From the NCBI RefSeq assembly GCF_009731355.2, contig NZ_AP022810.1:2136001-2200000 (forward strand): 64,000 nt of DNA. Reading direction: 5' to 3'. This document shows, one piece after another, positions 25,360 through 35,120 of the stretch (its first letter is position 1; each line of letters begins with the position of its first letter). The stretch is from Desulfuromonas sp. AOP6. Lineage in GTDB: Bacteria; Desulfobacterota; Desulfuromonadia; Desulfuromonadales; SZUA-540. The notes below the pieces were generated by a model, which ran no database searches, was not told the DNA's origin, and saw only the letters and a program-made list of their open reading frames with translations. The position numbers and the translations under genes are program-made.

Positions 25360-26577
25360 CTAGCCTCCGACCGTGCCGGCGAGCTTGAATATGGGCAGAT
25401 ACATGGCGATAACCAGGCCACCGACGGTCGTGCCGAGAAAGAGCATAAGCAGCGGCTCCATCATCGCCGTCAGGTTGGCGACAGCGTCATCGACCTCGTC
25501 ATCGTAAAAATCGGCGATCTTGTTGAGCATGGTATCGACGGCGCCGGACTGTTCACCAACGGCGATCATCTGGCAGACCATGGGCGGAAAAACGCCGGAT
25601 TGCTCAAGGGGTTCGGCAATGGTCTTGCCTTCACTGATACTCTGCCGCACCTTATAGATGGCAGTTTCGACCGTTCTGTTGCCGGCAGTCTTGGCGACGA
25701 TATCCAGCCCATCAAGGATAGGCACGCCGCTGGACATCATGGTGCCAAGCGTGCGGGTAAATTTGGCGACGGCGACCTTGCGGATGAGAATGCCCATAAC
25801 CGGCAGTTTGAGCGCCCAGGCATCGATCTTTCTGCGGCCGGCTTCGGTCTTGTATATTCTCTTGAATCCCCAGATAAAAATCACAATGGCGGCGATAATA
25901 AACAGAATATAGTCCTGGATAAAGTTACTGAGGTTGATGACCACCTGGGTGGGACCAGGCAGGGATCCACCAAAATCGGCGAACATTTTCTCAAAAGCGG
26001 GGATGACGAATATGAGAATGACGGCGATAACGACCAAAGCAATGCCGATGATGGTGGTCGGGTAGGTCATGGCGCTCTTGACCTGTTTTTTCAGCTTGAG
26101 CGCTTTTTCGATATAAGCCGCCAACCGGTTGAGAATGGTATCGAGAATACCGCCCACCTCGCCGGCGGCGACCAGGTTGACATAGAGCTCATCGAAGGCC
26201 TTGGGGTGTTTTTTTAGAGCTTCGGCAAAGGTAGAGCCCGACTCGACATCTTCTTTGACCTGAAGCAGGATTTTCTTGAAGGTGCTGTTGTCCTGCTGCC
26301 GGCTTAAAATATCGAGGCACTGAACCAAGGGCAGGCCGGCGTCGATCATGGTCGAAAACTGGCGAGTGAAAACAACCAGGTCCTTGGTGGAGATTTTAGG
26401 CTCGAACCCAGGGATTTTCAGCTCCATATCGAGACCTTTGCCCCGCGCCTTGATGTTGGAGGGCGTAATCCCCTGACGACGCAAGGTGGCAGTAACCGCC
26501 GCCTCGTTCTGTGCTTCCATTTCTCCTTTTTGTACCTGGCCGGTCCGGGTTTTTCCTTCCCAAGAGAATTTTGCCAT
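25360..26577 (-). CDS. pilC: Type IV pilus inner-membrane platform protein PilC
   Basis: Polytopic platform protein on which the PilB and PilT motors act. Two GspF/T2SSF domains are visible (about 70-195 and 275-398), each ending in hydrophobic segments such as IGIALVVIAVILIFVIPAFE, with repeated family motifs GLPLVQCLDILSRQ and GVPILDGLDIVAK. The N-terminal cytoplasmic start FSWEGKTRTGQVQKGEM is typical. At 405 residues it is full length. AGAGGGG lies just before the ATG. It is co-oriented with pilT, with a 27-base gap. Confidence 0.97.
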   Translation of the reverse strand: MAKFSWEGKTRTGQVQKGEMEAQNEAAVTATLRRQGITPSNIKARGKGLDMELKIPGFEPKISTKDLVVFTRQFSTMIDAGLPLVQCLDILSRQQDNSTFKKILLQVKEDVESGSTFAEALKKHPKAFDELYVNLVAAGEVGGILDTILNRLAAYIEKALKLKKQVKSAMTYPTTIIGIALVVIAVILIFVIPAFEKMFADFGGSLPGPTQVVINLSNFIQDYILFIIAAIVIFIWGFKRIYKTEAGRRKIDAWALKLPVMGILIRKVAVAKFTRTLGTMMSSGVPILDGLDIVAKTAGNRTVETAIYKVRQSISEGKTIAEPLEQSGVFPPMVCQMIAVGEQSGAVDTMLNKIADFYDDEVDDAVANLTAMMEPLLMLFLGTTVGGLVIAMYLPIFKLAGTVGG

Positions 26578-26604
26578 CAGTCCCCTCTTCTTCCTTTAAA
26601 TGAA

Positions 26605-27744
26605 TTATCCGCGCCCAGGCGCCGTCGGCACCTGCCGTTTTAGCACAGAGGCCGGGTTGGCAATCATCTGCTTGAGTTCTTCCGGTTCGGAAGAACGCGT
26701 CAGGGCCATTTCCATGGAAATCTGCTTTTTGTGATAGAGCATGAATAACGATTGATTCATCGTCTGCATACCGAACTTATCCTGCCCCATCTGCATCTGC
26801 GAATACATCTGATGTATCTTGTCGTCACGGATGAGGGCCCGTATGGCCATATTGGGCACCATGACCTCCAAAGCCAGAGCACGCCCCTTGCCCGACATTT
26901 TGGGCAGCAGGATCTGTGACATAACCCCTTCAAGCACGAAGGAAAGCTGGGTGCGCACCTGGGCCTGCTGATTGGTGGGAAAGACGTCGACGATACGGTT
27001 AATCGATTGTACGGCACTGTTGGTGTGCAGGGTGGCGAAGCACAGGTGCCCCGTTTCGGCGATGGTCAGCGCCGCCTCGATAGTCTCCAGGTCGCGCAGC
27101 TCGCCGAGCAGCACGACGTCGGGGTCCTGGCGCAGAATGTACTTGAGAGCCTTTTTGAAGGACTGGGTATCGGAACCGACCTCCCGCTGGTTGACCACGC
27201 ATTTTTTGTGGGGATGGATGTATTCGATCGGGTCTTCGACGGTAATGATATGTTCATGGCGCTCGCTGTTGATGGAATCGATGATGGATGCCAGCGTCGT
27301 CGACTTACCACTACCCGTAGGCCCGGTAACCAGCACCAGTCCGCGCGGTTTATGGGCAATGGTGCGAACCACCGGTGGCAGCCCCAACTCTTCAAAGGTC
27401 ATGATTTTATAGGGGATCTGCCGGAAGACACCGGCCATGGCGCCTCTTTGCAGAAAGATATTGCCCCGGAATCGGGCCAGCCCTTTGACGCCGAAGGAAA
27501 AGTCCAGTTCGTTTTCTTCCTCGAACTTGCGTTTCTGGGAGTCAGTGAGGATGCTGTAGCAGAGTTGCTTGGTTTCCGGCGGCTGCATGGGAGGAAGCTT
27601 CATCGGCACCATGTGCCCGTCGATGCGACACTGGGGGGCGCTGCCGGTGGTAATATGCAGGTCGGAACCGCCCTGATCCACCATGGCCTTAAGCAATTGG
27701 TGCATGCTGGGAGTTCCGGGACGGGGTTGCTGTTCACTGGTCAT
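26605..27744 (-). CDS. pilT: Pilus retraction ATPase PilT
   Basis: Hexameric ATPase that depolymerises the pilus. Motifs: Walker A GPTGSGKSTTLASIIDS, the Asp box, Walker B LLGELRDLETIEAALT, His box FATLHTNSAVQSINRI, and the C-terminal retraction motif MAIRALIRDDK (AIRNLIRE-type). The frame is open for 27 codons further upstream, but the ATG at 27744 starting MTSEQQPRPGTPSMHQLL fits the family and has GGAT six bases upstream. It is the only PilT seen in the window. It lies 43 bases after pilB. Confidence 0.96.
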   Translation of the reverse strand: MTSEQQPRPGTPSMHQLLKAMVDQGGSDLHITTGSAPQCRIDGHMVPMKLPPMQPPETKQLCYSILTDSQKRKFEEENELDFSFGVKGLARFRGNIFLQRGAMAGVFRQIPYKIMTFEELGLPPVVRTIAHKPRGLVLVTGPTGSGKSTTLASIIDSINSERHEHIITVEDPIEYIHPHKKCVVNQREVGSDTQSFKKALKYILRQDPDVVLLGELRDLETIEAALTIAETGHLCFATLHTNSAVQSINRIVDVFPTNQQAQVRTQLSFVLEGVMSQILLPKMSGKGRALALEVMVPNMAIRALIRDDKIHQMYSQMQMGQDKFGMQTMNQSLFMLYHKKQISMEMALTRSSEPEELKQMIANPASVLKRQVPTAPGRG

Positions 27745-27787
27745 AATTCGATCCGTTTCCTTTGGTATGTATCCATGACTCGCCGGT

Positions 27788-29485
27788 TCAATCGTCAGCC
27801 ACGGTACTGCGCAAAACCTCTTCAAAGGTCGTGGCGCCTTCTTTGAGTTTGGTCAGGGCCGACTGGCGCATGGTTTTGACACCGAGTCGCATCGATTCGC
27901 GTTTGATCTCGGCAGTATTGGCACCGGCCAGAATCAGTTCACGGATTTCCTCAAACATGGGCATGACCTGGTAGATGCCGACACGTCCCTTGTAACCGGT
28001 GTTGTTGCAGGCCGGACAGCCCTTGCCCCGGTAGCAGACGTACTCATCGACCTCCTCGGGAGGGGCGCCGGCGTCAATGAGGGCCTGTTTCGGTACATCC
28101 TCGATTTCTTTACACTCCGAACAGACCCGGCGTCCCAATCTCTGCGCGGTAATCAGGTTGACGGCGGAGGCCACCAGAAAGGGCTCGATGCCCATATTGA
28201 GCAGACGGTTGATGGTGCTGGGAGCGTCGTTGGTGTGCAGGGTGGACAGGACGAGGTGTCCCGTCAGGGCGGCCTTGACACCGATCTCGGCGGTCTCAAA
28301 GTCACGGATCTCGCCGATCATGATGATATCGGGGTCCTGCCGCAGAAAGGCGCGCAGCGCTGAGGCGAAGTTCAGACCAATCTCCTCGTGCATCTGCACC
28401 TGATTGATGCCGGCGAAGTTGAACTCGACCGGGTCTTCGGCGGTGGAAATATTCTCGGTAACCTTGTTGAGCTCGGCCAAGGCCGAATAGAGGGAGACGG
28501 TTTTCCCGGATCCCGTCGGCCCCGTCACCAGGACCATGCCGAAGGGCTTGTGGATCTGTTCCTTGAACCACTTGAGCGCGCTTTCCTCATAGCCCAGCTT
28601 GGTCATGTCGAGCTGCAGGTTCGACTTGTCGAGCAGACGCAGACAGATCTTCTCACCGAAGAGCGTCGGCAGACAGTTGACGCGGTAGTCCATGTCCTTG
28701 CCGCCGGGCAGCTTGATCTTGATACGGCCGTCCTGGGGCAGGCGCCTTTCAGCGATATCCATCTCGGACATGATCTTGATGCGCGAGGTGATGGCATTTT
28801 TCAGTTTCATGGGCGGCTTCATCACCTCATAAAGCACCCCATCGATACGATAACGCACGCGGAAAGACTTTTCGTAGGGCTCGATATGGATATCAGAGGC
28901 TTTGCGCTTGATGGCGTCCGTCAGAATCAGGTTGACCAGCTTGACGACAGGGGCATCCTCGGTGGCCTTTTCAAGAGCATTGACGTCGACTTCCTCTTCA
29001 TCGATCACTTCCAGGTCGATGTCATCGAGGTCTTCCATGACCTCGGCCAAGGTCGCCGACTGGTCGAAATACTGGTCGATGGCGTTTCTGATGGCCGTCT
29101 CGGAAGCGACCACGACCTCGACATTGTAGCCGGTCATGAACTTGATATCGTCGATGGCGAAGATGTTGGAAGGATCGCTCATGGCGACGATAAGGGTGGC
29201 GCCGGCGCGATTGATGGGGATGATCTGGTATTTCTGCGCCACCTCCGCCGTAATCAGCTTGGTCACTGCCGCGTCGATCTCGAAATCGTTGAGATTGATG
29301 GAGGGCACCCCGTACTGGCGGGAAAGAAAGGAGGCCAGCTCATCTTCCTTGATAAAACCCAGCTTGACCAGACTTGCTCCCAGTCGCCCGCCCTGGGTCT
29401 TCTGCTCTTCCAGGGCCTTCGTCAGCTGTTGGGAATTGATCAGATTATTACGTACCAGCAGTTCGCCAAGTCTGTTACTTGTCAT
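27788..29485 (-). CDS. pilB: Pilus extension ATPase PilB
   Basis: Hexameric ATPase that drives pilus polymerisation. The N-terminal MshEN-type domain contains two motif copies, RLGELLVRNNLINSQQL and RLGASLVKLGFIKEDEL. The second matches the c-di-GMP-binding consensus well, while the first has Asn instead of Gly. The ATPase domain has VTGPTGSGKTVSLYSAL, MIGEIRDFETAEIG and LSTLHTNDAPSTINRL. A four-Cys zinc motif (CSEC and CPAC, about 35 residues apart) is typical of PilB/GspE. ATG 29485 is chosen by family alignment; ATG 29512 adds nine residues and is also possible. Confidence 0.96.
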   Translation of the reverse strand: MTSNRLGELLVRNNLINSQQLTKALEEQKTQGGRLGASLVKLGFIKEDELASFLSRQYGVPSINLNDFEIDAAVTKLITAEVAQKYQIIPINRAGATLIVAMSDPSNIFAIDDIKFMTGYNVEVVVASETAIRNAIDQYFDQSATLAEVMEDLDDIDLEVIDEEEVDVNALEKATEDAPVVKLVNLILTDAIKRKASDIHIEPYEKSFRVRYRIDGVLYEVMKPPMKLKNAITSRIKIMSEMDIAERRLPQDGRIKIKLPGGKDMDYRVNCLPTLFGEKICLRLLDKSNLQLDMTKLGYEESALKWFKEQIHKPFGMVLVTGPTGSGKTVSLYSALAELNKVTENISTAEDPVEFNFAGINQVQMHEEIGLNFASALRAFLRQDPDIIMIGEIRDFETAEIGVKAALTGHLVLSTLHTNDAPSTINRLLNMGIEPFLVASAVNLITAQRLGRRVCSECKEIEDVPKQALIDAGAPPEEVDEYVCYRGKGCPACNNTGYKGRVGIYQVMPMFEEIRELILAGANTAEIKRESMRLGVKTMRQSALTKLKEGATTFEEVLRSTVADD

Positions 29486-29585
29486 GAGACAGATGTTCTC
29501 CCGGGATGTCATTTTCCCTGAATTTTATTAAAAACAATTCCTCAAAAAAATTTTTATCTATTTGCTTAAGTGAGGTGCAACCTTC

Positions 29586-30437
29586 TCACTCCGTCAATAT
29601 ACTGTCTGCCATCACGCCAGAAGGCGACTCTTGCCCCGTCCACAGGGCAAAGGCGGCCTCTCCCTGGGCAATCAGCATCCCCCGACCGTCAGCCGTACTA
29701 TGTCCTCGTTTTTCCGCCTCTATTTGCAGAGACGTCTTGCCGCGAGCGTAGACCATATCGTAGACGCAGGCGGCTTCGGGCAAACAGTGCCAAGGGAGGT
29801 GGGCACAGGATTCACCTTTGAGGCCCATGGCCGAGGTGTTCACCAGCAGGTCAACACCGGCAAAAAACTGGCACAATTCCCCTGCGTCCAGTGAACTGCA
29901 AGCAAAATCCGTACCCGGAAAAAAGGCGCTAAAAGATTCACACAGCAGGCGCGCTCGCGCTGGAGTCCTGTTGGCGATCACGATAGTCGCGGCGCCAGCC
30001 TGGGCCAGTGCCACCAGGGCAGCGCGGCTGGCGCCGCCGGCACCCAGGACAAGAATCTTTTTCTTTGCCGGCACGAAACCGAGATCGACACCGAGGGCAT
30101 GCAGAAATCCCGGCGCATCGGTATTGTGGCCGACGAGATAACCGTCTTCATGTGTCACCGTATTGACAGCCCCAATCAGACGGGCCTGCTCTGTCACCCG
30201 GTCAAGGAGTGGCAACACCGCTTCCTTGTGGGGAACGGTCAGATTCACCCCCCACAGCGAAAGGGCTCGCAAAGCCTGGATGGCGCCCGCCAGATTGTCC
30301 GGGGTTACGTGGAAGGGGACATAGATCGCATCGATACCGGCAGCAGCCAGCGCCGCATTGTGCATGCGCGGCGACAGGGAATGCGCCACGGGATCCCCGA
30401 AAATTCCAAGAACACGCGTGCTGCCCGACAGCTTCAC
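29586..30437 (-). CDS. aroE: Shikimate dehydrogenase
   Basis: Reduces 3-dehydroshikimate to shikimate with NADPH. Motifs: substrate-binding DPVAHSLSPRMHNAAL, catalytic Lys in GVNLTVPHKEAVLP, the Asn/Asp pair in GAVNTV and GHNTDAPGF, and the Rossmann loop LVLGAGGASRAALVAL with NADP-type NRTPARA. At 283 residues it is normal length. It starts with GTG overlapping the ribF stop, giving a tight rnr-ribF-aroE run. It ends about 100 bases before pilB on the same strand. Confidence 0.97.
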   Translation of the reverse strand: MKLSGSTRVLGIFGDPVAHSLSPRMHNAALAAAGIDAIYVPFHVTPDNLAGAIQALRALSLWGVNLTVPHKEAVLPLLDRVTEQARLIGAVNTVTHEDGYLVGHNTDAPGFLHALGVDLGFVPAKKKILVLGAGGASRAALVALAQAGAATIVIANRTPARARLLCESFSAFFPGTDFACSSLDAGELCQFFAGVDLLVNTSAMGLKGESCAHLPWHCLPEAACVYDMVYARGKTSLQIEAEKRGHSTADGRGMLIAQGEAAFALWTGQESPSGVMADSILTE

Positions 30438-31432
30438 AACGCCTCTCCCTTGCTCAAAGTCGACTCCTGCAGACCACAGTCAAGATAATCCCGGTATTCG
30501 AGAATGGGGGTTTCAGCCAAAAGCTGGCGGGCCCGGCAGATATCGGCATGAATCGCTTTAACCAACAGCTCGACGGCAGGAAACTGCACTTCGTCACGCA
30601 GGTGCTCGACAAAGTAGATACGCACCGTATCCCCGTAAATCTCGCCGGAAAAACCGAGGATATGCACCTCGATGGTCGTCTTCGTGCCGCCGAAGGTCGG
30701 ATTGGTGCCAATATTGGCGACGCCATCCCACAGGGAGTCCTGCCAGCGGACCTTGACGGCATAGACCCCCGGCCGCGGGAGAAGCTCCTTGTCCGTGCTC
30801 AGATTGGCCGTAGGAATGCCGATGGTGCGGCCGCGGGACAGACCATGTACGACCTGGCCTTCGAGGGTAAAATGCCGCCCCAGATAACGGACCACCTCCG
30901 CCACCTCCCCGGCGCCGATGAGCTGGCGGATACGGGTGGAGCTGTAGACCAGGCCTTCTTTGCTGACCGGCCCGACCACCTCCACGCCAAACCCCCATTT
31001 GCTGCCCATATTCTGCAAAAACTCGACATTTCCCTCGCGGTTTTTCCCAAAAGCGTAGTCGTAACCCACCACCAGATGCTTGACCCCGATCGTGCGCACC
31101 AGGATATCTTCAACGAATTCCACGGCGGAAAGACGAGCCGTCTGGATGGTAAATGGGGCACAAATCAGCACGTCAATACAGGAGGCTTCGATAAGGCGCT
31201 CTTTTTCTTCATAGGTATTGATGAGGCGAAGAGCACGGTCGGGGGCAAGAACCTTGAGGGGATGTGGCACAAAAGTGTAAACCACTGAAGTCCCCTTGAT
31301 GGCGCTGGCCTTGGCCACCACACGGCGAAAGATTTCGCGGTGCCCCAGATGGATGCCGTCGAAGTTGCCCAGCGTCACTACGGCGTTTTCAAAGGGGGTC
31401 GTGATATTTTTCAGATCTTTGAGGATGATCAT
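30434..31432 (-). CDS. ribF: Bifunctional riboflavin kinase / FAD synthetase
   Basis: Makes FMN and FAD from riboflavin. The N-terminal adenylyltransferase domain (about 1-170) shows TLGNFDGIHLGHREIF and YDYAFGKNREGN. The C-terminal kinase domain (about 185-310) has GRTIGIPTANLS and VYAVKVRW. At 332 residues it is slightly long at the C-terminus. It overlaps rnr by four bases at its start (ATGA) and aroE by four at its end. Confidence 0.96.
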   Translation of the reverse strand: MIILKDLKNITTPFENAVVTLGNFDGIHLGHREIFRRVVAKASAIKGTSVVYTFVPHPLKVLAPDRALRLINTYEEKERLIEASCIDVLICAPFTIQTARLSAVEFVEDILVRTIGVKHLVVGYDYAFGKNREGNVEFLQNMGSKWGFGVEVVGPVSKEGLVYSSTRIRQLIGAGEVAEVVRYLGRHFTLEGQVVHGLSRGRTIGIPTANLSTDKELLPRPGVYAVKVRWQDSLWDGVANIGTNPTFGGTKTTIEVHILGFSGEIYGDTVRIYFVEHLRDEVQFPAVELLVKAIHADICRARQLLAETPILEYRDYLDCGLQESTLSKGEAL

Positions 31433-33624
31433 CGTTTTTTCGATTTTCTCTGAGGGCGTCGACCTTTCGGTGGCTCCTGCGAATCAGCCGGGTTGACGGC
31501 CAGATCGACCAGCACGAAATCGATTTCCCGCCTTTCCACGCTGACATTTTTCACCTGGACCTCGACTTCATTGCCTACCTGAAAAATGCGTCGTCGATAC
31601 TGCCCGACCAGGCGATGCCTGTCCTCTTCATAGGTATAGAAATCGTCGCTGAGGGTGGTGAGATGAACCAGTCCTTCCACAAAAAATTCTTTCAGTTCGA
31701 CAAAGAGGCCAAAGGGCTGCACCCCGGTAATATAGCCAGCGTACTGCTCCCCTACCCGCTCCGCCATGAACTGGCATTTTTTCAGTTCGACAATTTCCCG
31801 TTCCGCCTCCATGGCTCGCCGCTCTGTCCGGGAGGTGTGCTCCCCCATTTCAGGGAGCGCGTCCGCGAGACCTTTTTTCTGCGACTCCGGCAGGCCACCG
31901 GACTGCAAAGCCTGGCGCAGCACCCGGTGGACCTGCAGATCGGGATAGCGCCGAATCGGTGACGTAAAATGACAGTAATGGTCCGCCGCCAGACCGAAGT
32001 GGCCGAGGTTCTCTGGCGAGTAGAAAGCCTGTTTCATACTGCGCAGGAGGACCTGGTTGATCGTCCGTTCCTCGGGTTTGCCCTCGACCTGCGCCAGCAG
32101 CTCCTGCAGAGCGCGGGGATCGACCCCCTGCGCCTCCAGGTTGAGCCCATAGTTGAAGAAGGCGATAAATTGTTGAAACGCCTGCAGCTTGGCGATGTCG
32201 GGAGGTTCATGTACCCGATAGAGCAAAGGGATGTCCCGCTGACCAAGAAAAAAAGCCACCGCTTCATTGGCAGCGAGCATGAACTCCTCGATCAGACGAT
32301 GCGCCTTGTTCCGTTCGGCCTTAATGATGTTTTCCGGCTCTCCCCGCACCCCAAGGATGATTTCCGCCTCGGGCAGGTCGAAATCGAGGCTGCCCCGCTG
32401 GCGACGCATGGCGGTCAGATCTTCCGAAAGCGCCAGCATTTCCGTGAGCATGGGGTGGAGTTCCCCATAGCGCTCGATGGTTTCCGCCAGCTGTTTCTCC
32501 ACCATCTCATGGACTTCGGTATAGGTCAGCCGCGCCCGGCTGCGGATGACCGCCGGGTAGAAACAGCTGTCCTGCCGGCGGGCCTTGGCGTCAAAGACCA
32601 TCTCGGCCACGAGCGTCAGGCGATCCACCTGGGGGTTGAGAGAACAGATACCGTTACTCAGTCTCTCGGGGAGCATGGGGATAACCTGCCCGGGGAAGTA
32701 GACGCTGGTTCCCCGCAGATAAGCTTCCTGGTCGAGAACCGATCCTTCCTTCACGTAGTGGCCGACGTCGGCAATCGCCACCCACAGACGACAGGTGCCG
32801 CCCTCCTCTCTCCGGAGACAGACGGCATCATCGAAGTCCTTCGCCGTTTCACCATCGATGGTCACGAAAGGCAGGTCGCGCAGGTCTTTACGCTGTTCCA
32901 GATCACCAGGCTGCACATCCTCCGGCAGGAGACTGGCCTCGGCCAGAACCTCGGCTGGAAACTCTTGGGGAAGCCCGTGTTTATGGATGATGGAGAGAAT
33001 TTCGACGGCTGGGTCAGACGGGTCACCAAGCACCTGAACGATGTGACCTTCGGCGTTGCGAAATTCATTGGGATAGGCATCGATGGCCACGAGGACGACC
33101 TGACCGGCTTGCGCTCCAAGCTCCTGGCCTTCTGGCACAAAAACAGGCTGATTCAGCCGGGGATCGGCGGGATGAACCGAGCCAAACTTGCGTCCCGGCT
33201 CATAAAGGCCGATAAGGGTGCTGTGGGCCCGTTTCTCCACACTGACAATGCGTCCCTCTGGTTTCCCTGGCCTGCCCCCTCTTTCGACCCGAACCACGAC
33301 CTCATCACCATGCATGATTTCGCGCAGAAAGCGGGCTGGTACAAAGACATCAGGGCCCTGACCGTCCCGTGGCGAGACAAAACCGTAGCCGTCGCGGTGC
33401 ACGGAAACCGTACCGGTCACCAGGGTCGGCTGGCGGGGGAGAGCATAGCGATCCCCTTTGAGACGCGCCACCTGGCCGTCGGCCGCCATGCTTTCAAGAA
33501 GGCGGTAGAATTTTTTTCTTTGGGAAGGAGAAATGCGCAGACCCTCGGCGATTTCCCGGGCAGAGAGGGGGCGCCCGGGCCTGCTTTCAATGAATTTGAC
33601 AATATCGTTGGATTTGACTGGCAT
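31429..33624 (-). CDS. rnr: Ribonuclease R
   Basis: Processive 3'-5' exoribonuclease. Order of domains: N-terminal winged helix (about 8-70), cold-shock OB folds (about 70-225), RNB catalytic domain (about 255-580) with DFDDAVCLRREEG and RLWVAIADVGHYV carrying the metal-binding Asp cluster and PMLPERLSNGICSLNP, S1 domain (about 625-705, GYITGVQPFGLFVELKEF) and a short basic tail (PKGRRPQRKSKKR). At 731 residues it is a normal RNase R. The long tail-less RNase II is excluded by the helical N-terminus and basic C-terminus. Confidence 0.95.
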   Translation of the reverse strand: MPVKSNDIVKFIESRPGRPLSAREIAEGLRISPSQRKKFYRLLESMAADGQVARLKGDRYALPRQPTLVTGTVSVHRDGYGFVSPRDGQGPDVFVPARFLREIMHGDEVVVRVERGGRPGKPEGRIVSVEKRAHSTLIGLYEPGRKFGSVHPADPRLNQPVFVPEGQELGAQAGQVVLVAIDAYPNEFRNAEGHIVQVLGDPSDPAVEILSIIHKHGLPQEFPAEVLAEASLLPEDVQPGDLEQRKDLRDLPFVTIDGETAKDFDDAVCLRREEGGTCRLWVAIADVGHYVKEGSVLDQEAYLRGTSVYFPGQVIPMLPERLSNGICSLNPQVDRLTLVAEMVFDAKARRQDSCFYPAVIRSRARLTYTEVHEMVEKQLAETIERYGELHPMLTEMLALSEDLTAMRRQRGSLDFDLPEAEIILGVRGEPENIIKAERNKAHRLIEEFMLAANEAVAFFLGQRDIPLLYRVHEPPDIAKLQAFQQFIAFFNYGLNLEAQGVDPRALQELLAQVEGKPEERTINQVLLRSMKQAFYSPENLGHFGLAADHYCHFTSPIRRYPDLQVHRVLRQALQSGGLPESQKKGLADALPEMGEHTSRTERRAMEAEREIVELKKCQFMAERVGEQYAGYITGVQPFGLFVELKEFFVEGLVHLTTLSDDFYTYEEDRHRLVGQYRRRIFQVGNEVEVQVKNVSVERREIDFVLVDLAVNPADSQEPPKGRRPQRKSKKR

Positions 33625-33692
33625 CGGCTAGTAGTCGATATCCTTCGGTGACGGCCTCCCGGTCTGGCCTGCGGAGCCGGCTGCAGGTTTAT

Positions 33693-35042
33693 TCAGTCTT
33701 CGACTTTCTCCGTGGGTACGATCTTATTGATGACAAGGCCGGTCAGCAGCTTCGGATAGAAATAGGTTGATTTCTGCGGCATTTTTTCCCCGGCGTTGGC
33801 CACATCACGCACTTCGCTCATGCGGGTGGGATTGAGCAGAAAAGCCAGCTGCACCTCACCCGTCAGGACGCGGGTGAAAGGTTCGTCCATGTTCTTGACA
33901 TACTTCAGATTGGTCTGCTGTTCCTGGGCTTCCGGAGAGATCTTGAGTATATCTTCCAGCACGAGGCGATGAAGGATGGAGACATCCAGCGTGCGCAGTG
34001 CCTTGGGAGCTTTTTCGTCGAAGAAACGGTCCATGACCGCCTCATCTTTCAGTGTCAGGAAATAGACGGTATTCTCGCCGCCGTAGAGGCCAAAGACATG
34101 GCCGCTCTCCCCTTTTTGCTGAAGGGTGCGCTGCACCTTCTTGCGCGCCTCGGCATCCTCAGGGTCGAGACTCATGGACTCGACCTCAAAGTAGGGACGC
34201 AGAGCCGTGATGAAGGCTGGCATGCCAAAACCGGACAGGTTGTACAGCAGCCGATGTGTTGGGAAGATCAGCATACCCTGGTCTTCCATGTTGGCGAAAT
34301 ACATCAGCACGTAGTTGAAGGGTTCTTTCCCTGTAAAGTCAGGATGCTTCTCCCGCATGTAATTACGGTAATTGATAGCCGTTTCATAGCGATGATGGCC
34401 GTCGGCGATAAACAGGGGCTTGCTGTCCAGGAGCTCCTGGGCCTTGCCGATGACCAGGGAATCGGTGACCTGCCAGAGACGATGGATGACACCATCGTCA
34501 TCGGCCACTTCCACATCAGGGGTACGTTCTTTCTGGGAACGGCTGAGAGATTCGAGTACGCAACAGGGGTCGGCATAGAGGGAAAAGATCGGACTGAAGT
34601 TGGCGCCGCAGGCTTTGGTCAGATTCAACCGGTCCGTTTTGGGCCCCGCCAGGGTCTTTTCGTGGGGTTTGACCACGCCGGTGGAAAAATCCTCAATACG
34701 GGTCAGGGCCATGATCCCTTTCCGAACGACCGTCCCTAGCCCCTCGACTTCATATTGCTGGTCATAGAGGTAAATAGAGGGCTCACCATCCCGCGTCAGG
34801 GTCTGATCCTGCTGCCACTTTTCAAAATCGGCGGCGGCACGGGTGTAACAGTTGTTTTTCTCGTCGTCCCCCGCCGTCTTCTTGCCGAGAATAAGCCGCA
34901 CCACGTTGGACGGATGCCGGTCATACAGGTCGTCCTGCAGGGCAGGAGAAATAACATCGTAGGGGGGCGCCATTACCGCATCGGGCTTTTTAACCTGCGT
35001 CAGGTTGTAACGAAGCCCGCGAAAAGGAACAATCTTGGCCAT
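33693..35042 (-). CDS. DUF1015 family protein
   Basis: A 449-residue cytoplasmic protein of the widespread DUF1015 family, whose function is unknown; some members are annotated as kinase-like or phosphatase-like without proof. Recognisable family motifs are PFRGLRYNLTQ near the N-terminus, MAPPYDVISPALQDDL, LFIADGHHRYETAINYR in the middle and VSILHRLVLEDIL near the C-terminus. It has its own sigma-70-type promoter. It stands alone between rnr and the minor-pilin region. Confidence 0.88.
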   Translation of the reverse strand: MAKIVPFRGLRYNLTQVKKPDAVMAPPYDVISPALQDDLYDRHPSNVVRLILGKKTAGDDEKNNCYTRAAADFEKWQQDQTLTRDGEPSIYLYDQQYEVEGLGTVVRKGIMALTRIEDFSTGVVKPHEKTLAGPKTDRLNLTKACGANFSPIFSLYADPCCVLESLSRSQKERTPDVEVADDDGVIHRLWQVTDSLVIGKAQELLDSKPLFIADGHHRYETAINYRNYMREKHPDFTGKEPFNYVLMYFANMEDQGMLIFPTHRLLYNLSGFGMPAFITALRPYFEVESMSLDPEDAEARKKVQRTLQQKGESGHVFGLYGGENTVYFLTLKDEAVMDRFFDEKAPKALRTLDVSILHRLVLEDILKISPEAQEQQTNLKYVKNMDEPFTRVLTGEVQLAFLLNPTRMSEVRDVANAGEKMPQKSTYFYPKLLTGLVINKIVPTEKVED

Positions 35043-35080
35043 AGTGCAAACTCCCTTAAATGACTGAAAATGAAGTCTAC

Positions 35081-35109
35081 ACTATAGGAAAAGGGTACTT
35101 GGGTTGCAA
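35081..35109 (-). promoter_or_regulatory. Sigma-70-type promoter of the DUF1015 gene
   Basis: On the minus strand, TTGCAA and TATAGT separated by 17 bases, ending about 38 bases before the ATG at 35042. A good match by sequence and position, not proven. Confidence 0.55.
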
Positions 35110-35120
35110 GGGAAAAGATT

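Noticed and set aside
31969-33651. Plus-strand open frame of about 560 codons
   Set aside because: Antisense to rnr, whose domains are clear; the frame is a by-product of GC-rich codon use.
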